A stretch of DNA of 12,709 nucleotides from Syntrophomonas sp. UBA1376 (GTDB taxonomy: Bacteria > Bacillota > Syntrophomonadia > Syntrophomonadales > Syntrophomonadaceae): NCBI GenBank assembly GCA_002305535.1, contig DBRE01000070.1, positions 1 through 12,709 on the forward strand, read 5' to 3'. The translations under genes and the position numbers were made by a program. The notes under the pieces were generated by a model. It saw nothing but the letters and a program-made list of their open reading frames with translations. It did no database searches and had not been told where the DNA came from. This document shows, piece after piece, positions 1 through 7,867 of this stretch (its first letter is position 1; each line of letters opens with the position of its first letter).

Positions 1-129
1 CGCTACAAACGACCGAGGAAAATCATATTTGATAAAGTACCGCGTAATCCTACCGGTAAGATTGAAAAGCCTAAGCTGAGAGAGTTATACGCTGGAGGCA
101 GCGTTGTGGAAGTCCAAATCAAGAATTAG
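1..129 (+). CDS. AMP-forming acyl-CoA synthetase (ligase), C-terminal end, partial
   Basis: Frame 1 is open from the window edge to TAG at 127-129 and gives 42 residues; the 5' part lies outside the window. The segment RPRKIIFDKVPRNPTGKIEK matches the C-terminal subdomain of the AMP-binding (ANL) superfamily. The lysine in PTGKI (residue 20 of the fragment) is the conserved catalytic lysine that acts in the adenylation half-reaction. These enzymes activate a carboxylic acid with ATP and then form an acyl-CoA thioester. The substrate cannot be judged from this fragment. After the motif the protein ends with a short unconserved tail. A hairpin terminator follows about 70 bases downstream, so this is the last gene of its transcript. 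Confidence 0.88.
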   Translation, partial: RYKRPRKIIFDKVPRNPTGKIEKPKLRELYAGGSVVEVQIKN

Positions 130-200
130 GAAGCCTTGAAGGTTACAAATTCCTGACATTCTTCCTGTTATGAAACCTAGTTGGATAGAGGCAAAACCAT

Positions 201-250
201 AAGAGCGCGTAATTCCCCGAGATCAGGACTTACGCGCTTTTATTGTTTTT
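201..250 (+). terminator. Rho-independent terminator after the acyl-CoA synthetase
   Basis: The arms AGCGCGTAA (204-212) and TTACGCGCT (230-238) are perfectly complementary. The stem extends outward through a G-T pair and two A-T pairs to 201/241. The loop is 17 nt and the hairpin is followed by TTTTATTGTTTTT. This is a typical intrinsic terminator, though the loop is rather long. Confidence 0.82.
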
Positions 251-381
251 CTAAATAACACTGAACTACATTACAAAGTAATCTTCCCTATCTTCCATAT
301 GACCTATTTTGGCGACTATTGTCCTGAAATAATGCCCACTAAACAAGGAGTTATAAGAAATTTGTAGAAATGTTTCATAAC

Positions 382-410
382 TTGGCAAATTTTCGGTTGC
401 TTTTCATACT
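382..410 (+). promoter_or_regulatory. Putative sigma-A promoter for the FapA-like gene
   Basis: TTGGCA (382-387) and CATACT (405-410) are separated by 17 bp, in the middle of the 352-bp gap between the acyl-CoA synthetase and the FapA-like gene. The -35 box is good and the -10 box matches 4 of 6 positions. The leader then contains a small perfect hairpin, GCACC (427-431) and GGTGC (437-441) with loop TTTGC, before the ribosome binding site. Apart from the terminator at 201-250 I see nothing else in this gap; no sigma-D (flagellar) promoter and no riboswitch fold was recognised. Confidence 0.5.
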
Positions 411-481
411 ATTTATTGATCATTCAGCACCTTTGCGGTGCATTAAAAGTATGGTGGTGTATTTTCAAGGGGGTAGCATGG

Positions 482-1852
482 ATGTCGGTCAAAAGAAATG
501 GTATCACCGTAAATGTATCGCCCGATAAGATGTACGCCTTTCTCAGTCTTCAGCCCCAGGAAAACGTAAAGGTGATGCCGGAAGATATTTACCTGCTTCT
601 TGAAGAAGAAGGTATAACCCACGGTATAGACGTTGAAGCGATAAAGTCACTTTGCAGCACTTCCGGTCGAATTCAAAAACAGTTAATAGCCGCAGGAGTG
701 CGTTCGGTTCCTGGACAGGATGCAGTTGTTACCTACAAGTATGAAAAGCCCGACTTCAAACCTCAAATGACCCAAGATGGCAATGTTGATTATTATGAAT
801 TGGGAAATATCATTGAGGTTCAACAAGGAGATATACTAGCGGAGCGTGTTCCTCCTACCCAGGGAACACCGGGTTACAATATTTTTGGCGAAGTTCTTCA
901 TCCTGTACCAGGTAAAAACAAGCCTTTTAGAGTTGGTAAAGGAGTCGTTATTGAAGACAATATAGCTACCGCTGAATATAATGGTTCTCTCGATTGGCAG
1001 ATGGGCAAAGTGTCAGTTAGCCGCATGTTTACTGTAAAAGGTGATGTTGATTTTTCCATTGGCAATATTGATTTCCCCGGCAAGGTGAAGATCATTGGAA
1101 ATGTGCTTACTGGTTTTCGAGTTGAAGCTGAAGAAGACGTGGAGATCATAGGATGTATCGAAGATGCAACTGTTATCTCTCATAAAGGTTCGGTATTTGT
1201 CCATGCAGGCATTATTGGCACTGGTAAGGCGGTGGTGCAGGCCTATAACAATGTTGAAGCCCGCTTTATTCAAGAAGCCTTTGTAGAAGCTCGTAAGAAT
1301 ATAGTGTCAAATGAGTATATCATTCGTTCAGATATAAATGCGGGTAACGCTGTGCTTATTCAAGGCATGCGAGGACGGCTGCTGGGTACCAACCAGATCA
1401 ATGCCGGCACCCAAATAAGAGTCAACGCTATCCAATCTCATCAGGGGATGAATTTATCAGTAAAGGGAACTAGTCGCAATACTACTTATGTACGCATGAA
1501 GGAAATTAGTCAGGAAATTAAAGATTTGGAAGAAGAATTGCGTTCTGACTCAGTAAAAATAAGACTGCTTGGTGAAAAGAAAGACGCCCAATCAATTGCA
1601 ACTCTTAAAACCATGCTGCCCCAATATGTATCCAAGACGGAACGGATAGACCACCTGAAAGAAGAAAACCGTTACCTAGCCTTATTGCTGAGAACTACCA
1701 AAGGTGAAGGAATGATTGAAGTCCGCAGTAGGGTTGACCAGGATGTATGTGTGGCTATCAAAGGAAAACAACTCAGACTGGAGACACCTGTTAAAAACGT
1801 AACCATGTATTTTGATCAGCATGAGCAGCGCATCATTGTTTTAAGCAATTGA
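482..1852 (+). CDS. FapA/DUF342 family polymer-forming protein
   Basis: This 456-residue protein is chosen to start at ATG 482 because AAGGGGG (467-473) lies 8 nt upstream; the frame is open back to a TTG at 416 but that has no ribosome binding site. Residues 1-80 form an alpha/beta N-terminal region. Residues 105-150 hold a glycine/proline-rich segment (IIEVQQGDILAERVPPTQGT, then PGYNIFGEVLHPVPGK) that is the hallmark of the DUF342/FapA family. Residues about 180-330 are short beta repeats rich in G, V and I, as expected for a right-handed beta-solenoid (for example KVKIIGNV, DVEIIGCI, NIVSNEYII). Residues 336-405 are a charged coiled coil, and the last 50 residues are again beta. No signal peptide is seen, so the protein is probably cytoplasmic. 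FapA was named for polar flagellar assembly in Vibrio, but no flagellar genes are nearby and the role here is unknown. Confidence 0.85.
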   Translation: MSVKRNGITVNVSPDKMYAFLSLQPQENVKVMPEDIYLLLEEEGITHGIDVEAIKSLCSTSGRIQKQLIAAGVRSVPGQDAVVTYKYEKPDFKPQMTQDGNVDYYELGNIIEVQQGDILAERVPPTQGTPGYNIFGEVLHPVPGKNKPFRVGKGVVIEDNIATAEYNGSLDWQMGKVSVSRMFTVKGDVDFSIGNIDFPGKVKIIGNVLTGFRVEAEEDVEIIGCIEDATVISHKGSVFVHAGIIGTGKAVVQAYNNVEARFIQEAFVEARKNIVSNEYIIRSDINAGNAVLIQGMRGRLLGTNQINAGTQIRVNAIQSHQGMNLSVKGTSRNTTYVRMKEISQEIKDLEEELRSDSVKIRLLGEKKDAQSIATLKTMLPQYVSKTERIDHLKEENRYLALLLRTTKGEGMIEVRSRVDQDVCVAIKGKQLRLETPVKNVTMYFDQHEQRIIVLSN

Positions 1853-1930
1853 TCGATGAGGATTTTTGTATGATTCATCAATCCTTCCAGGCTGTTACTC
1901 TGAGCCATGGTAAAGAGCCCTGTATGTGCC

Positions 1931-1960
1931 GTGGATCCCTTGCTGTCGCTCAGGATCACA
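1931..1960. repeat. Possible degenerate dispersed repeat in the 178-bp intergenic gap
   Basis: The gap between the FapA-like and GAF genes contains GGATCCCTTGCTGTCGCTCA followed by GGATCACA. The layout (GATCC, a C/T-rich centre, then CAGGATC) resembles a degraded copy of the palindromic intergenic repeat of the form GGATCCTTCG...CTCAGGATGACA that is common in many bacterial genomes. The outer 5 bases (GATCC/GGATC) still pair, while the centre does not. The identification rests on pattern memory only. No ORF with a ribosome binding site was seen in this gap. Confidence 0.25.
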
Positions 1961-2030
1961 CTTTACAAGTTTCATGATGATTTTGAAGTTGATTATGCAA
2001 AACTCTTAGAAATTTTGAGGAGTCACTATT

Positions 2031-4232
2031 ATGCAGAACCTTTTTGAGGCAGCGGAGATCATAACTTCTAATCTGCTCTATAGGCAAATAATTCATAACT
2101 TCGATAATATGTTCCATCCCCAGGATGCTTTGCTGCTGGTGCCTGTCACAAACTGTTCCAGCGATCTGGAAGTAGTAGAAGTGATCGGCGCATTGCCGAC
2201 CTCATTGAGCTATACAGATGGAGCCGCCCTATTTGCAGAATTGCCTGCGCTGGCAAGAGACATTGCAATCAGCAATGAATTCCCCCATTATAACAATCTC
2301 ATCAAATTTGCGGGATCGGATGGTCATATATACGCTTACTTTCTTTTTTCGGCCGAAAAAGTTGAACTCTCTGAACTGAGAAAGTTTGCATCTTCTTGTA
2401 CGCAATTGCTGAGCATCAAGAATGCCATAGATTCTCTGCCTGACATGGTTAAAACTCAATCCAAGTTAAAATATCAGATCAGCTTTTTCGCTAGCACTAT
2501 AAACAATGTATTTGAGCCTTATGGTATAGAAGTGCTGATCCGGTTATACATGGAGATCATTTCAGAGCTGTTTTTGTTGCCGGCAGCAGTGGCCTTGAAA
2601 GCTGATGGATCCTACTATCGGCCCGTTTATGCCAAAGGCGTTCATATCAAGGAATTCGAAGGTTTTCGACTAGAAACAGAACCTTTCAAACGGAACTGGA
2701 ATCTCAAGACTTATCCGTCTTTCCTGAGTGATTTGACCGAGGAACAACTGGGGCAGTTCAACTATGCTGCCCTGACCCAATGGTCATCCTATCTATTGGC
2801 ACCTGTTTCTTACGGTGATCAAGACTATTTGATCATTTGTGTTTCCTGTGAGAGCAGTAGGTTTGATGATGCTGACAAGACTAGCCTGATAGCCCTGAGC
2901 AATACGATCAATCATGCAGTTCAATTCAACTATGCCAGGGAAAACCTAATGCTTACCAACCAAGCCCTGGATCAGAAAGTCTATTCTCTTACTACCCTCT
3001 ACCATGCTGCTCAGATCATTTTTTCCAATAATAATCTGGCTGACACTTTGTCATCTGCCTTGGATATGGTTATGGAAATATTTCAGTCATCCATCAGTGC
3101 CGTGGTACTTAAGAACTCTCTGGACGATAACTTTAAGCTTTTCAATGTGAAATCGATCCATACCATCGATAGGATGGAATACCTATTCAATTCTCCCCCT
3201 ATCAGCTTACCCATGAGGCATTTATTGATAGACTACCAAGATCCAGAACAAAAAGAGGAGTTCTTAACTCTATTCCCTGATTTTGCAAGCCTCGAAGAAC
3301 AGCTGCAGCCTGTCCTGATAGCGCAGTTGGCCCGCGAGAACCATTATTACGGTTTTATAAGTTTATCCACTCGGGTGACCGGTCAGTCCTATGACCAGAC
3401 CGATAAAGAACTACTAACTCTTTTGATCAATTCCATTACCATAGCAATTGAAAATGCCTTGATCCTGAAAGAGCTGGAAACAACTAACGCTATGCTGGAT
3501 GAAAGCCTACAGAATTTGTATGCTATTCAGGAGGTTCTCACCACCATACGGCAAGCAGAGCGCATCGAAGACTTCTGCCAATTACTGGCCTCCGCCTTAA
3601 ACCTTGGTTTAGGCGTGGAGTCGATGTCGATAATTGGGAAGGATTCGGATGGATGGGAGCTCTTACAAGGTGATATGAAACTTGATGCGAAGGTGAGCAG
3701 CAAGCTTAATAGTATCAGTAGTACAGTTCTTGGCAGCTTTCTTGAACAAGAGGATACTGAACAATCGCTGGTGGTGCCCATCAGTCACCACGATCAGATC
3801 CAAGGGTTTTTAATAATTGATGCCTTCAAGGGAACCACGATTGAAGATGGCGAGAAAACCAGACTGCTTACCATGATTTCCGTTATTATCGGTGAGACCT
3901 TTAACAATCTATTGGAAAAGAAGGCTGTATCCAAATTTGGATTTGACAATTACCCTCGGCTTATAATGCACAGGTTGCGGAAACAGATGAACTTCTTAAA
4001 AGATTTGGGTTTAGACGTTAATATACTCAAGTTTACAAACCCGGATCCAGAAACAGTCCTAATGGATTGTGTTGGATGGTCGGAGGGGTTTGTTCTCCGA
4101 CCAGATACCGGTGTGATAGTATCTCCACTCGCCCAAGAAGATATTATTGAGAAAATATCTAGCTTAACCACTCAATACTGCTTCATATCTGCAGCCAGTG
4201 ACGAAGAAATATACACCCACCTTTTTGTGTAA
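2031..4232 (+). CDS. Multi-GAF-domain signalling protein with possible degenerate GGDEF-like C-terminus
   Basis: A 733-residue cytoplasmic protein; ATG 2031 is preceded by GAGGAG in TTTTGAGGAGTCACTATT. The N-terminal 1-135 ends in a GAF-like amphipathic helix and may be a divergent GAF. Clearer GAF-type units lie at about 160-300, 325-480 and 510-650. They are joined by coiled-coil helices (around 303-325, ENLMLTNQALDQKVYSL, and around 483-512, LKELETTNAMLDESLQNLY), the usual signalling-helix layout of tandem GAF sensors. No histidine kinase, HD-GYP, PP2C, sigma-54 or DNA-binding output domain was recognised. The last 80 residues (about 655-733) begin YPRLIMHRLRKQMNFLKDLG and could be a shrunken GGDEF fold, but GG[D/E]EF itself is absent. 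The ligand is unknown. The gene appears monocistronic and converges on the rhodanese gene. Confidence 0.75.
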   Translation: MQNLFEAAEIITSNLLYRQIIHNFDNMFHPQDALLLVPVTNCSSDLEVVEVIGALPTSLSYTDGAALFAELPALARDIAISNEFPHYNNLIKFAGSDGHIYAYFLFSAEKVELSELRKFASSCTQLLSIKNAIDSLPDMVKTQSKLKYQISFFASTINNVFEPYGIEVLIRLYMEIISELFLLPAAVALKADGSYYRPVYAKGVHIKEFEGFRLETEPFKRNWNLKTYPSFLSDLTEEQLGQFNYAALTQWSSYLLAPVSYGDQDYLIICVSCESSRFDDADKTSLIALSNTINHAVQFNYARENLMLTNQALDQKVYSLTTLYHAAQIIFSNNNLADTLSSALDMVMEIFQSSISAVVLKNSLDDNFKLFNVKSIHTIDRMEYLFNSPPISLPMRHLLIDYQDPEQKEEFLTLFPDFASLEEQLQPVLIAQLARENHYYGFISLSTRVTGQSYDQTDKELLTLLINSITIAIENALILKELETTNAMLDESLQNLYAIQEVLTTIRQAERIEDFCQLLASALNLGLGVESMSIIGKDSDGWELLQGDMKLDAKVSSKLNSISSTVLGSFLEQEDTEQSLVVPISHHDQIQGFLIIDAFKGTTIEDGEKTRLLTMISVIIGETFNNLLEKKAVSKFGFDNYPRLIMHRLRKQMNFLKDLGLDVNILKFTNPDPETVLMDCVGWSEGFVLRPDTGVIVSPLAQEDIIEKISSLTTQYCFISAASDEEIYTHLFV

Positions 4233-4300
4233 CCAGTCTTAGCCTGGAGTCCGCACATCCCATATCAATACCAGTCTGCCTAGTGGGATCTGTCTCTCGC

Positions 4301-4915
4301 TTATTTCACCACGTCTCCAGTCCAGTCGAGTATGCCACCGAAATCATAAACGTTGGTGTAGCCCAGTTGGATCAATTCTTTGGCCGCCAGTTCACTGCGA
4401 CGACCGCTGCGGCAATACACGAGAATAGTCTGCTCCTTGTCAGGTAGCAGTTCCTCCGCTCTTTGCTTTATCTCATTATCGGGAAGCAGAAGGGCATTGG
4501 GGATATGCCCCTCAGCGAACTCGGCCTGAGTGCGTACGTCCAGGATGATTACATCCTCGCCCATCATTTCCTGCGCTTCCTGGGCGGTTATTTTAATGTA
4601 GCTATTTTGGTTTGGTTCTTCCAGTAAGTTTATATTCACTGCTGTAATCTGCACCGGATAGCTCTCGCGAATCTCAGGCAGAGCTTCAATCTCGATTATT
4701 TGTCCTGCAACCAGATCAAAGGGGATCTCAAGATTTTCATCAAAACCAACGCTGGCTTTATCAAAGCCTACGTCATCGGTAGTTGTTACCATAATGCTGT
4801 TATCTTGGATACTTTCGACGGTGGCATTAAAAACTATATTATTGTCGATGTCATTATTGCCACAGCCTGTCAGTAAGAAAAGAGCGATGGAAAGAATCAG
4901 AATGACTTTCTTCAT
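4301..4915 (-). CDS. Rhodanese-domain lipoprotein
   Basis: This 204-residue precursor has a type II signal peptide: KK, a hydrophobic core, then the lipobox LLTGC with Cys18 as the expected lipidated residue, so the mature protein should be anchored on the outer face of the membrane. Residues 26-97 form a small beta domain (VFNATVESIQDNSIMVTT) like the DUF3221/OB-type domains of Firmicutes lipoproteins. Residues 106-204 are a rhodanese domain with DVRTQAEFAEGHIPNA and the active-site loop CRSGRRS, Cys168 being the predicted sulfur-accepting nucleophile. Such proteins move sulfane sulfur or bind oxyanions; the substrate is unknown. AAGGAGATAG lies just before the start codon. It has its own promoter (4959-4987) and is divergent from the PheB-hom operon. 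The domain pairing is clear but the function is not. Confidence 0.87.
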   Translation of the reverse strand: MKKVILILSIALFLLTGCGNNDIDNNIVFNATVESIQDNSIMVTTTDDVGFDKASVGFDENLEIPFDLVAGQIIEIEALPEIRESYPVQITAVNINLLEEPNQNSYIKITAQEAQEMMGEDVIILDVRTQAEFAEGHIPNALLLPDNEIKQRAEELLPDKEQTILVYCRSGRRSELAAKELIQLGYTNVYDFGGILDWTGDVVK

Positions 4916-4958
4916 GGCTATCTCCTTTTCTATATATGTTTATATAGTTGTTTTTCTA

Positions 4959-4987
4959 ATTATACGGCTCGATCTGTCCTCTGCCAA
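4959..4987 (-). promoter_or_regulatory. Sigma-A promoter of the rhodanese lipoprotein gene
   Basis: On the minus strand TTGGCA (4987-4982) and a perfect TATAAT (4964-4959) are separated by exactly 17 bp. The -10 box lies about 44 bp from the start codon, leaving an A/T-rich leader that ends in AAGGAGATAG. Confidence 0.8.
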
Positions 4988-5006
4988 TCTTCAAATACAA
5001 GATTGG
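4984..5006. promoter_or_regulatory. Candidate operator: perfect inverted repeat on the rhodanese -35 box
   Basis: CCAATCTT (4984-4991) and AAGATTGG (4999-5006) are perfectly complementary with a 7-bp A/T-rich centre. The left arm overlaps the -35 hexamer of the minus-strand promoter. There is no T-tract on either side, so a terminator is unlikely, and a dimeric regulator site is the natural reading. The binding protein is not identified. Confidence 0.5.
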
Positions 5007-5073
5007 AATTATTGAGACACTTTTGTTGGGCTGGGTTACCTTTGTTACAGACTGCAACTTTTCAGCTTTTCCA

Positions 5074-5102
5074 TTGCCAGCCTTTACACCTCATGCTATA
5101 AT
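5074..5102 (+). promoter_or_regulatory. Sigma-A promoter of the PheB-hom-thrB-lysC operon
   Basis: TTGCCA (5074-5079), a 17-bp spacer and TATAAT (5097-5102), with TGC just before the -10 box (extended -10). It lies 48 bp upstream of the first start codon and is divergent from the rhodanese promoter. The short leader leaves little room for a riboswitch or peptide attenuator, and none was recognised. Confidence 0.83.
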
Positions 5103-5150
5103 GTCCGTATCGCGAAGAAATAAATCCGCCTGGGGAAGACAGAGGGAGTT

Positions 5151-5597
5151 ATGGTTAAAGCTGAGAAAAGATTCTACCTGGTGCGGGAGGATATCCTTCC
5201 GGAATCCATATTGAAAACTGCCCTGGCCAAGGAAATGCTGGCCAGTGGTGAAGTTAAAGGCATAATAGAAGCGGTGGAACGCTTGGGTATGGCCCGCAGT
5301 ACCTTCTATAAGTACAAGGATGGCGTGTTTTCCTTCTTCAATGCGGAAAACATGAGTATACTGAACATTTCCTTGCTTCTGCGCCATATTTCCGGTATCC
5401 TATCGGGGGTACTCAATTGTGTGGCTGCGCTGCAGGCCAATGTATTGACTATCAATCAAAACCTACCTCTGCATGGGGTCGCCTATGTTACACTATCTCT
5501 CAATATTGACGAGATGTCCGTATCAGTAGAAGAGATGCTTAATCAACTACAGGCTCTGGAGGGAGTACTGAATGTTGAAGTGGTTGGCAAGAGTTGA
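5151..5597 (+). CDS. PheB-like ACT domain protein (UPF0735 family)
   Basis: A 148-residue protein whose ATG is preceded by AGAGGGAG. It matches the UPF0735/PheB family over its full length: a basic N-terminus, FYLVREDILPESILKT, a helical segment (34-56, EVKGIIEAVERLGMARSTFY followed by KYKD) and a C-terminal ACT domain (about 72-146). In Bacillus the homologue is the first gene of a pheB-pheA pair and was once called chorismate mutase, but the family carries no clear catalytic residues and is better seen as an amino-acid-sensing protein. The 34-56 segment reads like a helix-turn-helix. It is the first gene of the operon, 23 bp before homoserine dehydrogenase, which suggests a link to control of threonine/methionine synthesis. 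Any DNA-binding role is inference. Confidence 0.85.
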   Translation: MVKAEKRFYLVREDILPESILKTALAKEMLASGEVKGIIEAVERLGMARSTFYKYKDGVFSFFNAENMSILNISLLLRHISGILSGVLNCVAALQANVLTINQNLPLHGVAYVTLSLNIDEMSVSVEEMLNQLQALEGVLNVEVVGKS

Positions 5598-5620
5598 TAT
5601 TTATTCAGGAGGGGCAATAG

Positions 5621-6919
5621 ATGATACAGATTGGTTTACTGGGATGTGGAACCGTAGGATCCGGAGTTGTAAAACTGCTGGAGAAGAATGCTTCCACCAT
5701 TGCCCAGCGCAGTGGTGATGAAATAGTCATTCGCCGGGTCATGGAACGTGATGTGGAAAAGTGCCTGGCTTTAGGGATCGATCCCCAAAGCATTACCAGC
5801 AACTTCCAAGATATTATTGATGATCCGGAAATCGATATAGTTGTAGAATTGATGGGGGGCATCGAACCAGCTGCCGATTATATTCTGCAGGCTATGCGTC
5901 ACGGTAAGCATGTGGTTACCGCCAACAAGGATTTGATCGCCGTAAAGGGCAAAGAACTTTTTGAGACCGCGGAAGAGCATCAGGTGGATTTCTATTTTGA
6001 AGCCAGTGTAGGTGGGGGGATCCCCATTGTTTATCCCTTGAAACAGTCATTAGCCGGCAATCAGATCCAGCAGGTAATTGGTATATTGAATGGAACCACC
6101 AATTACATATTGACCAAAATGAGCCGGGAAGGCCTGGATTATCAGCAGGTTCTGGAGGAAGCACAGGCATTGGGATATGCGGAAGCTGATCCTACTGCTG
6201 ACGTTTCTGGCCTGGATGCTGCTCGTAAGATAGCTATTCTTTCTTCCATAGCCTTTAACAGCCGGATAACCTTGAATGATGTATATGTAGAAGGGATCAC
6301 CGGTATAACAGCTGAAGACATTCGCTATGCCCGTGAACTGGGCTTTGTGATCAAACTCCTGGCTATTGCCAAAGAAGATGAATCTGGGCGCATACAAATC
6401 CGAGTGCATCCGGCGTTTCTACCGGTCAATCACCCTCTGGCAGCAGTAAATGATGTTTTTAACGCAGTTTTTGTTCAAGGAGATGCGGTAGGGGAGATCA
6501 TGCACTTTGGAAGAGGTGCCGGACAAATGCCCACCGCCAGTGCAGTGGTGGGTGACATCATTGAAATAGTGCGCAATTTGAATCACCACACTAATGGCCG
6601 CATCGGATGTACCTGTTATGAACAGAAGCCGATATTGAGCATTGATGAGCTGGAAGTAGAATACTATATCCGCATGACAGTTACCGATCGTCCTGGAGTA
6701 TTGGCGGGAATAGCTAGCGTATTTGGCAATAATGATGTTAGTATTGCCACGGTTCTGCAGAAGTCCAGTGATGATGACCTGGCGGAACTGATCATGATAA
6801 CTCACCGAGTGCGCGAAAAAGGGCTGCGTGATGCCTTGGCAATACTAAGCGGGATGAGCATTGTGGGTGAGATAAACAGTGTTATTCGCTTAGAAGGCAC
6901 TCAGCGGGTAAAGGCTTGA
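5621..6919 (+). CDS. hom: Homoserine dehydrogenase
   Basis: A 432-residue, full-length ACT-type enzyme that reduces aspartate-4-semialdehyde to homoserine with NAD(P)H, the branch point to threonine and methionine. AGGAGG lies 8-9 nt before ATG 5621. The Rossmann motif is GCGTVGSGV (8-16). ANKDLIA (101-107), FEASVGGGIPIV (126-137) and NGTTNYIL (157-164) are family signatures. GYAEADPTADVSGLDAARK (185-203) holds Glu188, Asp199 and Lys203, whose spacing matches the catalytic Glu/Asp/Lys of characterised homoserine dehydrogenases. Residues about 351-425 are a C-terminal ACT domain (MTVTDRPGVLAGIASVFG), expected to mediate feedback control by threonine. It sits between the PheB-like gene and homoserine kinase. 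Confidence 0.97.
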   Translation: MIQIGLLGCGTVGSGVVKLLEKNASTIAQRSGDEIVIRRVMERDVEKCLALGIDPQSITSNFQDIIDDPEIDIVVELMGGIEPAADYILQAMRHGKHVVTANKDLIAVKGKELFETAEEHQVDFYFEASVGGGIPIVYPLKQSLAGNQIQQVIGILNGTTNYILTKMSREGLDYQQVLEEAQALGYAEADPTADVSGLDAARKIAILSSIAFNSRITLNDVYVEGITGITAEDIRYARELGFVIKLLAIAKEDESGRIQIRVHPAFLPVNHPLAAVNDVFNAVFVQGDAVGEIMHFGRGAGQMPTASAVVGDIIEIVRNLNHHTNGRIGCTCYEQKPILSIDELEVEYYIRMTVTDRPGVLAGIASVFGNNDVSIATVLQKSSDDDLAELIMITHRVREKGLRDALAILSGMSIVGEINSVIRLEGTQRVKA

Positions 6920-6933
6920 CCAGGGGGTCTACC

Positions 6934-7833
6934 ATGATAAAGGTAAGAGTTCCAGCGACTAGTGCTAATTTAGGGCCTGGTTTTGACACTTTGGGGCTAG
7001 CTTTGGCACTATATGTGCAGGTTGAACTAGATTGGTCTGGGGACAACATAATTGAGTTTACCGGTGCAGGAGCTCAGGAAGTAACCGGGCATTTCCAGAA
7101 CAATCTGGTTTGGCAGGCTGCGAATAGGGTGTTAGAGGTAACCGATAATAAACCTGCGCTGAAATTGAGTATTCATAATGATATTCCTGTGGGCAGGGGA
7201 CTGGGGAGTAGTGCAGCAGCGATCGTAGCTGGTATGGTATCAGCCAATCAACTACTGGGAAAACCCTTGGCTGAGGAGGATATTTTGGCCTTAGCTGTTG
7301 AAATGGAAGGACACCCAGACAATATTGTTCCGGCATTGAAAGGCGGTTTGACCACCGCTATGCTATATAATGATCAGGTCTACTACCAGAAGCTTCATTT
7401 ACCCACTGAAATGACTGTAGTGGTATTGGTACCGGAATTCGAACTGTCTACGGAGATCTCCCGCTCAGTACTTCCTGAAAAAATTGATCTGCAGGTCACC
7501 ATTGGCAATTTGCAAAGAGCGTGTTTCCTGCTGGCTAGCTTGCACAATGGGGATTTCAGCAATATTCAAAAGGCTATGGATGATCAAATCTATCAACCTT
7601 TACGCAAGCGGTTCATACCTGGTTTTGATCAGGTTCTAAATGCCGCTTATGACAACGGAGCGTTAGGAGCAGCTCTTAGTGGGGCAGGACCTTCTATCAT
7701 AGCCTTTTGCGGGATCGATGAGCAGGAAAGAGTCGCTCAAGCTATGCAGATAGCTTTCCAGGATGCCGGGGTGGCTAGTAAGGCCTGGCATTTGCAGATA
7801 GACAATAAGGGAGCCGAGGTGCTCGATGATTAG
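6934..7833 (+). CDS. thrB: Homoserine kinase
   Basis: A 299-residue GHMP-family kinase that phosphorylates homoserine with ATP to O-phosphohomoserine, the substrate of threonine synthase. Start ATG 6934 is preferred because CAGGGGG (6921-6927) lies just upstream; the frame is open to a TTG at 6916 that overlaps the hom stop but has no ribosome site. The substrate motif PATSANLGPGFDTLG is at 7-21, the ATP-binding PVGRGLGSSAA at 85-95, EGHPDN (a GHMP homoserine-kinase signature) near 127, and the C-terminal glycine motif ALSGAGPSI near 245-255. It lies 14 bp after hom and 34 bp before aspartokinase and is surely co-transcribed. Threonine synthase is not present in the window. Confidence 0.96.
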   Translation: MIKVRVPATSANLGPGFDTLGLALALYVQVELDWSGDNIIEFTGAGAQEVTGHFQNNLVWQAANRVLEVTDNKPALKLSIHNDIPVGRGLGSSAAAIVAGMVSANQLLGKPLAEEDILALAVEMEGHPDNIVPALKGGLTTAMLYNDQVYYQKLHLPTEMTVVVLVPEFELSTEISRSVLPEKIDLQVTIGNLQRACFLLASLHNGDFSNIQKAMDDQIYQPLRKRFIPGFDQVLNAAYDNGALGAALSGAGPSIIAFCGIDEQERVAQAMQIAFQDAGVASKAWHLQIDNKGAEVLDD

Positions 7834-7867
7834 ACATATAGGTTAAATTAACTAGGGAGTGAGAATT

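Noticed and set aside
370..528. A plus-strand ORF from ATG 370 overlapping the start of the FapA-like gene
   Set aside because: The AAGGAG near 345 is about 20 nt from the ATG, too far to serve it, and the ORF runs out of frame through the promoter and the FapA start.
4257..4289. ATCCCA/TGGGAT as a terminator between the convergent GAF and rhodanese genes
   Set aside because: Only 6 bp with a 21-base loop and no T-tract on either strand.
5103..5150. A riboswitch or attenuator ahead of the aspartate operon
   Set aside because: Fewer than 50 bases lie between the -10 box and the first start codon, with no stable hairpin, no T-tract and no run of Thr, Ile or Lys codons.
4794..5214. Two plus-strand ORFs of 73 and 63 residues (4794-5015 and 5023-5214)
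   Set aside because: The first is antisense to the rhodanese signal peptide; the second spans the operon promoter and the PheB start. Neither has a ribosome site or recognisable sequence.
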